A model generated the notes under the pieces. The model saw only the letters and a list, made by a program, of their open reading frames with translations, made no database searches and was not told the DNA's origin. Made by a program: the position numbers and the translations under genes. Positions 1-8,298 of a stretch of DNA of 64,000 nucleotides are shown here, one piece after another (within the stretch, counting starts at the first letter, position 1; each line of letters begins with the position of its first letter). Source of the stretch: Streptomyces sp. R302 (GTDB taxonomy: Bacteria; Actinomycetota; Actinomycetes; Streptomycetales; Streptomycetaceae); the NCBI RefSeq assembly GCF_012927245.1, contig NZ_JABBGE010000015.1, forward strand, positions 84,942-148,941, written 5' to 3'.

Positions 1-95
1 GCCGGCCCGGACCGTCGCTCTCGCGCACGCGGGTGTCCGAGGACGGCACCCACGCGGACGCGGAGGTGTGGATTCCGGTGGAGCGGGTCAGCTGA
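1..95 (+). CDS. C-terminal end of an unidentified protein (partial)
   Basis: The window opens inside a gene. In the frame that begins at base 3 there are 30 sense codons followed by TGA at 93-95, and the readable tail includes EDGTHADAEVWIPVERVS. The alternating acidic and hydrophobic ending with EVWIPV recalls the last strand of GyrI-like effector-binding domains, but that is only a resemblance in a short fragment and no function can be assigned. The gene is convergent with mqnE, and a strong hairpin lies between the two. Confidence 0.5.
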   Translation, partial: RPGPSLSRTRVSEDGTHADAEVWIPVERVS

Positions 96-156
96 CCGAG
101 GAGTGCCTCTCCGCCGTCGTCCGCCTCGCCGACACGGGGGGTGCGGGAGAGGCGGT

Positions 157-198
157 ACGGGGGAAGGGCCGGTGGATCCCCACCGGCCCTTCCCCCGT
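157..198. terminator. Bidirectional terminator hairpin
   Basis: A perfect 19-bp inverted repeat (left arm 157-175, right arm 180-198) with a 4-nt loop, rich in G and C and without a clear U-tract. It sits between two convergent genes and probably ends transcription from both sides. Confidence 0.8.
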
Positions 199-207
199 GC
201 GCGAACG

Positions 208-1371
208 TCAGACCCGCATCGGCTGCGGCGACTCCCGCCGCCCCGCGTCCGGGCCCGGGTACTCGCGGATGATCTCGTACCGGGTGTTCCGCTCGACCGG
301 CCGGAAGCCGGCGTCGCGGATCAGTTCGAGCAGGTCGTCGCGGGTGAGCTTGTTCGGCGTGCCGTAGTTGTCGGCGTCGTGCGTGATCTTGTACTCGACC
401 ACCGAGCCGTCCATGTCGTCGGCGCCGTGCTGGAGCGCGAGCTGGGCGGTCTGCACGCCGTGCATGACCCAGAAGACCTTGACGTGCGGCACGTTGTCGA
501 AGAGGAGCCGGGAGACCGCGAAGGTCTTCAGGGCCTCCGCGCCGGTCGCCATCGTCGTGCGCGCCTGCAGCTTGTTGCGGACCTTGCCGTCCTGCATGTC
601 CACGAAGTCGTGCTGGTAGCGCAGCGGGATGAAGACCTGGAAGCCGCCGGTCTCGTCCTGGAGCTCCCGCAGCCGCAGCACGTGGTCGACGCGGTGGCGC
701 GGCTCCTCGATGTGCCCGTACAGCATCGTCGAGGGGGTCTTCAGACCCTTCTCGTGGGCGAGGCGGTGGATCCGGGACCAGTCCTCCCAGTGGGTGCGGT
801 GGTCCACGATGTGCTGCCGGACCTCCCAGTCGAAGATCTCGGCGCCGCCGCCGGTCAGCGACTCCAGGCCCGCCTCGATGAGTTCGTCGAGGATGTCGGA
901 GGCCGACATGCCGGAGATCGTCTCGAAGTGGTGGATCTCGGTGGCGGTGAAGGCCTTGAGGGAGACGTTCGGCAGGGCCTTCTTCAGCTCGCTCAGCGAG
1001 CGGGGGTAGTACCGCCAGGGCAGGTTGGGGTGGAGCCCGTTGACGATGTGGAGCTCGGTGAGGTTCTCGTTCTCCATCGCCTTGGCGAGGCGGACGGCCT
1101 CCTCGATGCGCATCGTGTACGCGTCCTTCTCGCCCGGCTTGCGCTGGAAGGAGCAGTAGGCGCAGGAGGCGGTGCAGACGTTGGTCATGTTCAGATGCCG
1201 GTTGACATTGAAGTGGACCACGTCGCCGTTCTTGCGGGTCCTGACCTCGTGGGCCAGTCCGCCGAGCCAGGCGAGGTCGTCGGAGTCGTAGAGGGCGATG
1301 CCGTCCTCACGGCTCAGCCGCTCACCGGCGAGCACCTTCTGCTCCAGCTCACGCTTGAGCCCCGCGTCCAT
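208..1371 (-). CDS. mqnE: Aminofutalosine synthase MqnE
   Basis: Radical-SAM enzyme of the futalosine menaquinone pathway. It couples the adenosyl radical of S-adenosylmethionine to 3-[(1-carboxyvinyl)oxy]benzoate and makes aminodeoxyfutalosine in the cytosol. The 387-residue product has the CxxxCxxC iron-sulfur motif at C66, C70 and C73 (VCTASCAYCSF), followed by the TELHIVNGLHP and GGGAEIF blocks typical of the MqnE/MqnC family. I chose the ATG at 1371, giving MDAGLKRELEQ; an in-frame ATG at 1386 would add five residues. The frame stays open further upstream, but that part overlaps the AsnC gene antisense to its reading frame and is not coding. It lies 50 bp after the Lrp/AsnC gene on the same strand, so the two may be cotranscribed. 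Confidence 0.95.
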   Translation of the reverse strand: MDAGLKRELEQKVLAGERLSREDGIALYDSDDLAWLGGLAHEVRTRKNGDVVHFNVNRHLNMTNVCTASCAYCSFQRKPGEKDAYTMRIEEAVRLAKAMENENLTELHIVNGLHPNLPWRYYPRSLSELKKALPNVSLKAFTATEIHHFETISGMSASDILDELIEAGLESLTGGGAEIFDWEVRQHIVDHRTHWEDWSRIHRLAHEKGLKTPSTMLYGHIEEPRHRVDHVLRLRELQDETGGFQVFIPLRYQHDFVDMQDGKVRNKLQARTTMATGAEALKTFAVSRLLFDNVPHVKVFWVMHGVQTAQLALQHGADDMDGSVVEYKITHDADNYGTPNKLTRDDLLELIRDAGFRPVERNTRYEIIREYPGPDAGRRESPQPMRV

Positions 1372-1421
1372 GCGGCCGCCTCCCATGTATCCGACGAAAT
1401 CAGGCTTCACCCACCGTACTC

Positions 1422-1877
1422 TCAGGCCTCTTCGGGCAGGTCCCCGACCCGGTTCTCCCACTTGGTGGAGAGCACGATCGTCGTCCGGGTGCGGGACACG
1501 CCCTTGGTGCCGGAGAGGCGGCGGATGGTCTTCTCCAGGCCGTCGACGTCGCTGGCGCGGACCTTGAGCATGAAGGAGTCGTCGCCGGCGATGAACCAGC
1601 AGTCCTCGATCTCGGCGAGGTCCTTCAGGCGGCGGGCCACGTCCTCGTGGTCGGCGGCGTCGGAGAGGGAGATGCCGATGAGGGCGGTGACGCCGAGGCC
1701 GAGCGAGGCGGCGTCGACGGTGGCGCGGTAGCCGGTGATGACCCCGGCCGCCTCCAGGCGGTTGATCCGGTCGGTGACGGAGGGGCCGGAGAGCCCGACG
1801 AGCCGGCCCAGCTCGGCGTACGAGGCGCGGCCGTTCTCGCGCAGGGCCTGGATGAGCTGCCTGTCCACGGCGTCCAT
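1422..1877 (-). CDS. Lrp/AsnC family transcriptional regulator
   Basis: A 151-residue one-domain-pair regulator. Residues 1-50 form the AsnC-type helix-turn-helix (DRQLIQALRENGRASYAELG, then SVTDRINRLEAAGVITGYRA). The rest is the RAM/ligand-binding domain with the EIEDCWFIAGDDSFMLKV core. The start at 1877 is set by GGAAGG about ten bases upstream; the alternative ATG at 1895 has no ribosome site. It is 50 bp upstream of mqnE and is therefore a candidate local regulator of menaquinone synthesis, though members of this family more often sense amino acids. A 20-bp tandem repeat in the divergent upstream region is a plausible binding site. Confidence 0.9.
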   Translation of the reverse strand: MDAVDRQLIQALRENGRASYAELGRLVGLSGPSVTDRINRLEAAGVITGYRATVDAASLGLGVTALIGISLSDAADHEDVARRLKDLAEIEDCWFIAGDDSFMLKVRASDVDGLEKTIRRLSGTKGVSRTRTTIVLSTKWENRVGDLPEEA

Positions 1878-1953
1878 AGGTATACGACCTTCCATTGTCC
1901 AGCGATACCGCAAGTTTATGTGTAGAATCTAAGGCATGCAGGGCCAACACCCT

Positions 1954-1993
1954 GCGAATCTTTCAGTGGATCTGCGATTTTTTCAGTGGATCA
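1954..1993. repeat. Two-copy 20-bp tandem repeat in a divergent promoter region
   Basis: Copies at 1954-1973 and 1974-1993 match at 17 of 20 positions and share the core TTTCAGTGGATC. A third partial match, ATCTTTCAG, is at 2011-2019 next to the ribosome site of the small plus-strand gene. A 20-bp spacing puts the copies on one face of the helix, as expected for an oligomeric regulator such as the adjacent AsnC protein. Confidence 0.7.
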
Positions 1994-2032
1994 AAGACGG
2001 ATCAACGACGATCTTTCAGGAGTGAGAACACC

Positions 2033-2158
2033 GTGTACACGATCGAGATGGCCTACGCCCGAATGCGCGAGCTGCAGGACCTGGCCAACCGCTCGCGTGC
2101 CCACAAGCCCACCGCCGCTTCGAAGCGGGCCGCGAAGAAGGCCGCGAAGAAGCGCTAA
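2033..2158 (+). CDS. Small highly basic protein, 41 aa
   Basis: GTG start at 2033 preceded by AGGAG (2018-2022) with a ten-base spacer. The product has an N-terminal amphipathic stretch (YTIEMAYARMRELQDLANRS) and a Lys/Ala-rich tail ending SKRAAKKAAKKR. The tail resembles the nucleic-acid-binding tails of histone-like proteins. The frame stays open upstream, but only this start has a ribosome site. Its TAA overlaps the stop of the convergent mqnM gene. The function is unknown; RNA or DNA binding is inferred from charge only. Confidence 0.7.
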   Translation: MYTIEMAYARMRELQDLANRSRAHKPTAASKRAAKKAAKKR

Positions 2159-2853
2159 CCGGCACGGGGAACCCCCGGAGCTCCGCTTCCGAGTTCCCCC
2201 CGCCACCGGCGGTACAGCCCGTGCGGCACCCCTGCCGCGTCGAGCACCCGCCCGGCGACGAAGTCCACCAGGTCCTGGATGTGCGTCGCCCCCGCGTAGA
2301 ACGCCGGAGAGGCGGGCAGCACCACGGCGCCCGCCTCGTCCAGCGCCACCATCTGCTTCAGCGTCTGCCCGCTCAGCGGGGTCTCCCGCACCGCGACGAC
2401 CAGCGGACGCCGCTCCTTGAGCGTCACGCTCGCCCCCCGCTGCAAGAGGTCCTTCGACAGACCGAGCGCCACTCCCGCCACCGCGGCGGTCGAGGCCGGC
2501 ACGATCAGCATCCCCTTCGCCGGGTACGACCCCGAGGACGGCCCCGCCGCCAGGTCGCCGGCCGCCCAGTACCGCACGTCGTCCAGCGACTCCACCGGCA
2601 CCTCGAACGCGTCCGGCTTCCCGTCCGCGCCCCGCGCCAGCCACGCCGCCAGGTCCTCGCGCCAGTGCGCGTCCCGGAAGCCGATCCCCGTCTCGTCGAG
2701 CAGCGTCAGCCGCGAGGCCCGCGAGACGATCAGGTCGACGCTCTCCCCCGCCGCGAGCAGCCCCCGCAGCACGGAGGCCGCGTACGGCGTCCCCGACGCC
2801 CCGGACACCCCGACCACCCAGGGACGACGCTGCTTGCTGTTGTTCGGCTCCAC
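2155..2853 (-). CDS. mqnM: UbiX-type flavin prenyltransferase (MqnM)
   Basis: A 232-residue UbiX-family protein. It transfers a dimethylallyl group to FMN to make prenylated FMN, the cofactor of UbiD decarboxylases. The flavin-binding start VVGVSGASGTPYA is near residue 11, and LIVPASTAAVAGVALGLSKDLLQRG and PLVVAVRETPLS are the family blocks. The GTG start at 2853 yields MEPNNSKQRRPW; the ribosome site is weak, and the frame is open to 2931. The natural partner is the UbiD homologue at 4490-5947, with which it would decarboxylate prenylated dihydroxynaphthoate in menaquinone synthesis. The rhomboid gene on the other strand separates it from mqnP and mqnL. Confidence 0.88.
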   Translation of the reverse strand: MEPNNSKQRRPWVVGVSGASGTPYAASVLRGLLAAGESVDLIVSRASRLTLLDETGIGFRDAHWREDLAAWLARGADGKPDAFEVPVESLDDVRYWAAGDLAAGPSSGSYPAKGMLIVPASTAAVAGVALGLSKDLLQRGASVTLKERRPLVVAVRETPLSGQTLKQMVALDEAGAVVLPASPAFYAGATHIQDLVDFVAGRVLDAAGVPHGLYRRWRGELGSGAPGVPRAG

Positions 2854-2948
2854 GCCGACGAGCCTATCCGGCGGGGCGTGCCGGGCCGTCGGTAAGGTGC
2901 CCCCGACGTTCACCGCGCGGGGGACGCGCACGACGCAGGGGGGCTGCG

Positions 2949-3575
2949 ATGAGCTGGAACGGAACCGCCGCAGGGGGCGGCACGGGGATCCCGGAGTGGA
3001 GTCGGGCCGACCGGGCGAAGGCCGCGGCGAAACTGATGGCCGGCTGGGTCGCGCTGCTGTGGGCCCTGGAGGGCCTCGACCTCGCGACCGGGCACGCCCT
3101 GGACGCGTACGGCATCGTCCCGCGCGAGACCTCGGAGCTCCCGCACCTCGTGTCCGCCGCCTTCCTCCACTTCGGCTTCGGTCACGTCGCCTCGAACAGC
3201 GTCCCGCTCCTCGTCCTCGGCTTCCTCGCCGCGCTCGGCGGGATCCGGCGGTTCCTCGGCGTCGTCGCGGTCATCGTGGTCGCCGACGGGCTCGGGGTCT
3301 GGCTGTTCTCCCCGTCGGGCACCAACACCGCCGGCGCCTCCGGCGTCGTCTTCGGCCTCTTCGGGTACCTGGTGGTCCGCGGCTTCGTGAACCGGCGCCC
3401 GCTGGAGGTGCTCGTCGGCCTGGCGGTCGCCGCGCTCTGGGGCGGCAGCATGATCGCCGGCGTCGTCCCCCAGGCCGGCATCAGCTGGCAGGGCCACTTC
3501 TTCGGGCTCCTCGCGGGCGCGGGTGCGGCCTTCCTGCTGCGCCGCCGGCCGGGACCGGCGGCGCTCGAGGCGTGA
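2949..3575 (+). CDS. Rhomboid family intramembrane serine protease
   Basis: A 208-residue polytopic membrane protein of rhomboid type. The catalytic serine is S131 in TAGASGVVFG and the catalytic histidine H183 in WQGHFFGLLAG. The conserved HFGFGHVASN motif (H79, N83) lies at the start of the core. Hydrophobic segments surround residues 31-45, 84-120, 128-145 and 155-195. Rhomboids cut transmembrane substrates inside the bilayer; no substrate can be inferred. The ATG at 2949 follows GGGGGG, and the gene is convergent with mqnP with only 12 bp between the stops. Confidence 0.9.
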   Translation: MSWNGTAAGGGTGIPEWSRADRAKAAAKLMAGWVALLWALEGLDLATGHALDAYGIVPRETSELPHLVSAAFLHFGFGHVASNSVPLLVLGFLAALGGIRRFLGVVAVIVVADGLGVWLFSPSGTNTAGASGVVFGLFGYLVVRGFVNRRPLEVLVGLAVAALWGGSMIAGVVPQAGISWQGHFFGLLAGAGAAFLLRRRPGPAALEA

Positions 3576-3587
3576 CGAACGGTCGGA

Positions 3588-4490
3588 TCAGACCGTCAGA
3601 CCCCGGACCAGCAGGTCGAGGAGGGCGCAGACGAAGAGGGAGATCCCGATGAAGCCGTTCGTCGTGAAGAAGGCCCGGTTGAGCCGGGACAGGTCGTGCG
3701 GCTTCACGATGGAGTGCTCGTAGCAGAAGGCCGCGGCGACGATCACCAGGCCGGCCCAGAAGAAGATCCCCGCGTCCGTGGCGAGCGCGTACCAGACCAG
3801 CAGGCCGGTGGTGACGACGGCGGAGGCGCGGGCGCCCCACAGCGCCGCCGGGATCCCGAAGCGGGCCGGCACCGACATCACGCCGTGCGCCCGGTCCGCC
3901 TGCACGTCCTGGCAGGCGAAGATCAGGTCGAAGCCGCCGATCCAGATGCCGACCGCGAGGCCCAGGATGACGGCGTCCCACGACCACTCGCCGGTCACCG
4001 CGAGCCAGGCGCCGATCGGGCCGATCGCCTGCGCGAGGCCGAGGATCGCGTGCGGGAAGTTCGTGAACCGCTTGCCGTACGGGTAGACGACCATCGGGAT
4101 CACGGCCAGCGGCGCGAGCGCCAGACAGAGCGGGTTGAGCAGCGCGGCCGCGCCGAGGAAGACGACGACCGCGATCCCGGCCCCGGTCCACGCGGACCGC
4201 ACCGACACGGCGCCGGTGACGAGCTCGCGGTTGGCGGTGCGCGGATTACGGGCGTCGATCTCGCGGTCGATGATCCGGTTGCAGGCCATGGCGAAGGTCC
4301 GGAGCCCCACCATGCACACCGTCACCAGGAACAGCGTCCACCAGTGGACCTTCCTGTCCAGCTGGAACATCGCCGTGAGGGAGGCGATGTAGGCGAAGGG
4401 CAGCGCGAAGACCGAGTGCTCGATCATGACGAGCCGGAGGAACGCCTTGGTACGCCCCGGCTGCGCGCCCGGGACGGCGGCCGTCGCCAT
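3588..4490 (-). CDS. mqnP: UbiA family prenyltransferase MqnP
   Basis: Polytopic membrane prenyltransferase, 300 residues. It is expected to attach the polyprenyl tail to the 1,4-dihydroxy-6-naphthoate headgroup of menaquinone. Both aspartate-rich motifs that bind the Mg-diphosphate are present: NRIIDREID near residue 72 and DLIFACQDVQAD near residue 190. The ATG at 4490 overlaps the TGA of the upstream mqnL as TGATG, which argues for translational coupling; a GTG one codon earlier is possible. The mqnL-mqnP order, with mqnM nearby, is the known late-menaquinone arrangement of Streptomyces. Confidence 0.92.
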   Translation of the reverse strand: MATAAVPGAQPGRTKAFLRLVMIEHSVFALPFAYIASLTAMFQLDRKVHWWTLFLVTVCMVGLRTFAMACNRIIDREIDARNPRTANRELVTGAVSVRSAWTGAGIAVVVFLGAAALLNPLCLALAPLAVIPMVVYPYGKRFTNFPHAILGLAQAIGPIGAWLAVTGEWSWDAVILGLAVGIWIGGFDLIFACQDVQADRAHGVMSVPARFGIPAALWGARASAVVTTGLLVWYALATDAGIFFWAGLVIVAAAFCYEHSIVKPHDLSRLNRAFFTTNGFIGISLFVCALLDLLVRGLTV

Positions 4491-5947
4491 CACAGGCCGT
4501 ACTCCTTCCAGCGGCGGTCCACCAGGGCGGCCGTCGCCGGGTCCGACTCCACCATGTCCGGCCAGCCGCCGTCCCGGGTGTAGCCCTCCTCGGGCAGCTT
4601 CTTCGTGGCGTCGATACCGGCCTTGCCGCCCCAGAACTGCTGGTAGGAGGCGTGGTCCAGGTGGTCCACCGGGCCCTCGACGACGGTCAGGTCGCGGGCG
4701 TAGTCCGTGTTGCCGAGGGCCCGCCAGGACACCTCGTGCAGGTCGTGCACGTCGCAGTCCTTGTCGACCACGATGATCAGCTTGGTCAGCGACATCATGT
4801 GGGCGCCCCAGATGGCGTGCATGACCTTCTGCGCGTGCTTCGGGTACTTCTTGTCGATCGAGACGATCGCGCAGTTGTGGAAGCCGCCCGACTCCGGCAG
4901 GTGGTAGTCGACGATGTCCGGCACGATGATCTTGAGGAGCGGGAGGAAGAAGCGCTCCGTCGCCCGGCCGAGCGGCCCGTCCTCGGTCGGCGGCCGGCCG
5001 ACGACGATCGACTGGAGCAGCGGACGCTTCCGCATCGTGACGCAGTCGATCTTCAGCGCGGGGAACGGTTCCTGCGGGGTGTAGAAGCCGGTGTGGTCGC
5101 CGAAGGGCCCCTCCGGCAGCATCTCGCCGGGCTCCAGCCAGCCCTCGACGACGACCTCGGCGTTCGCCGGGACCTGGAGCGGGACGGTCTTGCAGTCGAC
5201 CATCTCGATCCGCTTGCCCTGTACGAAGCCGGCGAAGAGGTACTCGTCGATGTCGCCGGGGAGCGGCGCGGTGGAGGCGTACGTGACGGCCGGCGGGCAG
5301 CCGAAGGCGATCGCGACCGGCAGCCGCTCGCCGCGCTCGGCGGCGACCGCGTAGTGGTTCCGGCTGTCCTTGTGGATCTGCCAGTGCATGCCGATGGTGC
5401 GCTTGTCGTGCCGCTGGAGCCGGTAGAGGCCCAGGTTCCGCACACCGGTCTCGGGGTGCTTGGTGTGGGTGAGGCCCAGGTTGAAGAAGGAGCCGCCGTC
5501 CTTGGGCCAGGTGAAGAGCGCGGGCAGCTGGTCGAGGTCGACGTCGTCGCCGGTCAGGACCACCTCCTGCACGGGCGCGTCCACGGACTTCACCTTCTTC
5601 GGCGGCACGTGGACCATCGAGCCCAGCTTGCCGAAGGCCTCCCGGACGCCGACGAAGCCGTGCGGCAGCTCCGGCTTGAGCAGCCCGCCGATCTTCTCGC
5701 TGATCTCCCCGTACGACGTGAGGCCGAGCGCCTTGAGGAGCCGCCGGTCCGTGCCGAACACGTTCATCGCGAGCGGCATGGCGGAGCCCTTCACGTTCTC
5801 GAAGAGAAGCGCGGGCCCTCCGGCCTTGTTCACCCGGTCGACGATCTCCCCGACCTCCAGGTACGGGTCGACTTCGGCCTTGATGCGCTTGAGGTCGCCT
5901 TCACGCTCCAGGGCCCTGAGCAGCGAGCGGAGATCGTCGTAAGCCAT
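4490..5947 (-). CDS. mqnL: UbiD family decarboxylase MqnL
   Basis: A 485-residue UbiD-family enzyme using prenylated FMN made by the UbiX homologue at 2155-2853. In the menaquinone route it removes the ring carboxylate of the prenylated naphthoate. The family core is clear: RNLGLYRLQRHDKRTIGMHW (substrate and metal region), then EGPFGDHTGFYTP, which carries the catalytic glutamate neighbourhood, and GGFHNCAIVSI. The length is normal for the family. It is the first gene of the mqnL-mqnP unit; the 90 bp to the divergent plus-strand gene at 6038 must hold its promoter. Confidence 0.93.
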   Translation of the reverse strand: MAYDDLRSLLRALEREGDLKRIKAEVDPYLEVGEIVDRVNKAGGPALLFENVKGSAMPLAMNVFGTDRRLLKALGLTSYGEISEKIGGLLKPELPHGFVGVREAFGKLGSMVHVPPKKVKSVDAPVQEVVLTGDDVDLDQLPALFTWPKDGGSFFNLGLTHTKHPETGVRNLGLYRLQRHDKRTIGMHWQIHKDSRNHYAVAAERGERLPVAIAFGCPPAVTYASTAPLPGDIDEYLFAGFVQGKRIEMVDCKTVPLQVPANAEVVVEGWLEPGEMLPEGPFGDHTGFYTPQEPFPALKIDCVTMRKRPLLQSIVVGRPPTEDGPLGRATERFFLPLLKIIVPDIVDYHLPESGGFHNCAIVSIDKKYPKHAQKVMHAIWGAHMMSLTKLIIVVDKDCDVHDLHEVSWRALGNTDYARDLTVVEGPVDHLDHASYQQFWGGKAGIDATKKLPEEGYTRDGGWPDMVESDPATAALVDRRWKEYGL

Positions 5948-6037
5948 ACGGGCAAGTATCGGTCACCGGCTACGCTGGACTTGTCACCGGGGCCGATTCG
6001 ACGCGCCCCCGCCACCGCTTCCAGGGGGCCGCACCAC

Positions 6038-6448
6038 ATGCTCAGGGCCTTGATGTTCATCCTGCCGCTGGCGCTGACGATCTATGCCTTCATCGACTGT
6101 CTGAACACCCCCGAGGACGAGGTCAAGCACCTGCCCAAGGTGGTCTGGGTGATCATCATCCTGCTGTTCTGGATCGTCGGCCCGATCGTGTGGATCGTCG
6201 CGGGCAAGGCCCGGCGGGCGGCGGCCGGCGGCGCCCGCGGAAGCGGCCGGGGCGGTCGGGGCGGTCGCGGCGCCTGGGTGGCGCCGGACGACAACCCCGA
6301 ATTCCTGAAGTCCCTCTCCGAGGACTCGGAGGAGAAGAAGCGGCAGGACGACGCCCTGTTCAAGGACTGGGAGGCGGACCTGCGCCGCCGCGAGGACGAG
6401 CTGAAGCGCCAGGAGGGTCGCGAAGAGGGCGACGACAAGGAGAGCTGA
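6038..6448 (+). CDS. PLDc_N domain membrane protein
   Basis: A 136-residue protein with two N-terminal membrane segments (about residues 5-22 and 38-56) in the pattern of the PLDc_N domain, including YAFIDCLNTPEDEVKHLPK between them. A Gly/Arg-rich linker and a charged C-terminal helix (EEKKRQDDALFKDWEADLRR and onward) follow, probably cytoplasmic and coiled. The domain is named after phospholipase D enzymes, but no HKD catalytic motif is present. Start ATG 6038 follows AGGGGG. Its TGA overlaps the ATG of the LysR gene (TGATG), so the two are likely coupled. Function unknown. Confidence 0.85.
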   Translation: MLRALMFILPLALTIYAFIDCLNTPEDEVKHLPKVVWVIIILLFWIVGPIVWIVAGKARRAAAGGARGSGRGGRGGRGAWVAPDDNPEFLKSLSEDSEEKKRQDDALFKDWEADLRRREDELKRQEGREEGDDKES

Positions 6449-7335
6449 TGGAACTGCGCCTCCTCGCCACCTTCGAGAAGGTCGCGGAAGTCCTCTCCTT
6501 CACCCGCGCCGCCGCCGAGCTCGGCTACGCCCAGTCCAGCGTGACCTCGCAGGTCAAGGCGCTGGAGACGGCCCTCGGCACCGAACTCTTCGAGCGGCTC
6601 GGCGGCCGCATCCGGCTGACCGGGGCCGGCGAGCGGCTGCTGCCGTACGCGCGCCGCATGGCCGAGCTCGCCGAGGAGGCGCGGGCCGCGGTCGCCGCCG
6701 GGGAGGCGGCGGGGACGATCACCATCGGCACCATGGAGTCCCTCACCACGTACCGGCTCCCGCCGCTCCTGGAGTACGTCCACCACCGGCACCCGGCCGT
6801 CCGCCTCTCCCTGCGCCCCACGCTCGGCGACGCGACACGGCGGGCGCTGCGGCAGGGCACGTACGACCTGGGCTTCCTCATGGAGGCGGAGACCGCGCAC
6901 GAGGGCCTGGAGACGGAGGTCCTGGCCCCGGAGCCGCTGACCCTGGTGGCCGCCCCGGGCCACGCCCTCGCATCCCGTACGGAACTGGCCACGGCGGACC
7001 TCGCGGCCACCGCCCTGGTGGGCACCGAGCCGGGCTGCGCGTACCGCGACCTCTTCGAGGCGGAGCTGGCGGGGGCGGCGACGGGCCCGTCGGGGCCGGA
7101 GTTCCTGGAGTTCGGCACGATCGAGGCGAGCAAGCGGGCGGTGGCGTCCGGGCTCGGGATCGCCCTGCTGCCCCGGATCACCGTCCAGGAGGAACTGGCG
7201 TCCGGGGCGCTGGTGGCGCTCGGCTGGGACCCGCCGTTCACGCTCTTCACGCAGCTCGCGTGGCGGCGGGGGAAGCGGCTTCCGGCCCACGTGCGACTGT
7301 TCGTGGAGCAGGCGCGGCGGCTCGCGCGAGAGTGA
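6448..7335 (+). CDS. LysR family transcriptional regulator
   Basis: A 295-residue LysR regulator. The N-terminal winged helix (ELRLLATFEKVAEVLSFTRA, then QSSVTSQVKALE) covers residues 1-60, and a type-2 periplasmic-binding-like effector domain starts at TITIGTMESLTTYRLPPLL near residue 90. It is translationally coupled to the PLDc_N gene. The convergent EamA exporter gene overlaps its last 89 bp, so the two are neighbours but not divergent as is usual for LysR targets; the target is not evident. Confidence 0.92.
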   Translation: MELRLLATFEKVAEVLSFTRAAAELGYAQSSVTSQVKALETALGTELFERLGGRIRLTGAGERLLPYARRMAELAEEARAAVAAGEAAGTITIGTMESLTTYRLPPLLEYVHHRHPAVRLSLRPTLGDATRRALRQGTYDLGFLMEAETAHEGLETEVLAPEPLTLVAAPGHALASRTELATADLAATALVGTEPGCAYRDLFEAELAGAATGPSGPEFLEFGTIEASKRAVASGLGIALLPRITVQEELASGALVALGWDPPFTLFTQLAWRRGKRLPAHVRLFVEQARRLARE

Positions 7336-8167
7336 CCTTCAGGCTGGCGAGGACGATGAGCGGGACGCCGAGCGCCTGGACGAGCCCGATGTGGTGCCCG
7401 TACACCGCCCAGTCGACGACCATCGCGACGGCCGGGTAGGTGAAGGCGAGCACCGCGATCTTCGCGGTGGGCAGCTTGGCGTAGGCGGCGTACATCAGCA
7501 CGTACATCAGCCCCGTGTGGACGATCCCCAGCCCGACCAGCCACCCCCACCCGCCGCCGAGCCCGGCGACGGCCCCGAAGTCGGCGAACGGCAGCAGCAG
7601 CGGCACGCCGGCCACCACCTGCACGAGGGCGATGAGATGCGGCCGCACGCCGCCGATCCGCTTGGTGACGAAGGTGGCGAGCGCGTACAGCACGGCGGCG
7701 GCGAGCGCGTACCCGAGCCCCTTGAGGGAGGCGGTGTCCCCCGGCCGCACCCCGGAGACGAGGATCAGCCCGACGAAGGCGACGGCGAGCCACCCCACCT
7801 TCCCGGCGGGAATCCGCTCCCGCAGGAAGAACGAGCTGAGCAGCACGAGGAAGAACGGCTGCGTGTGGTAGACGACGGTGGCGAGCGAAATGGAAGAGGC
7901 GGCATAGGCCTCGAAGAGGAAAACCCAGTTGAAGACGATGAACACCCCGCCGAGCAGCGCGAGCCCGAAGGACCGCGCGGTGAAGCCGTGCCCGGTGAAG
8001 TAGCCCCGCGCCAGGCTGTAGAGCCCGAGCGCGACCGCCCCGAAGAGGCACCGGAAGAACACGACCTCGAAGGGCGAGGCGCCCGACTCCACGACGAAGA
8101 CGCCGAGCGTGCCCGACAGCACCATGGCGAGGGTCAGTTCGAGGGTTCCCCTGGTCTCGTTTCTCAT
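7247..8167 (-). CDS. EamA/DMT superfamily exporter
   Basis: A 306-residue protein with about ten hydrophobic segments and the two-repeat layout of EamA (drug/metabolite) transporters; VVFFRCLFGAVALGLYSLA and ISLATVVYHTQPFFLVLLSS mark the first repeat and KIAVLAFTYPAVAMVVDW the second. It would export a small metabolite; the substrate is unknown. The last 30 codons overlap the end of the LysR gene on the other strand, an unusually long convergent overlap. The C-terminal tail after the last membrane segment is Ala/Pro-rich and may tolerate this. Confidence 0.9.
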   Translation of the reverse strand: MRNETRGTLELTLAMVLSGTLGVFVVESGASPFEVVFFRCLFGAVALGLYSLARGYFTGHGFTARSFGLALLGGVFIVFNWVFLFEAYAASSISLATVVYHTQPFFLVLLSSFFLRERIPAGKVGWLAVAFVGLILVSGVRPGDTASLKGLGYALAAAVLYALATFVTKRIGGVRPHLIALVQVVAGVPLLLPFADFGAVAGLGGGWGWLVGLGIVHTGLMYVLMYAAYAKLPTAKIAVLAFTYPAVAMVVDWAVYGHHIGLVQALGVPLIVLASLKVTLARAAAPAPRTVARGPEAASPAATRAA

Positions 8168-8229
8168 ACGACAGACGCTACGGACAGGGTCCGGGAGCGG
8201 TCCACGAGCCAGTGGGGCGTCCTTCCGAT

Positions 8230-8258
8230 GGGGCCCATCGGCAGAACCGATGGGCCCC
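8230..8258. terminator. Terminator hairpin
   Basis: A perfect 12-bp stem (8230-8241 with 8247-8258) and a 5-nt loop, downstream of the minus-strand gene ending at 8299 and upstream of the EamA gene. It most likely ends the two-gene unit 10652-8299. Confidence 0.7.
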
Positions 8259-8298
8259 GGCTCAGCGGGGCGCCGGCACCGTCACTTCGCCGCCGCCG

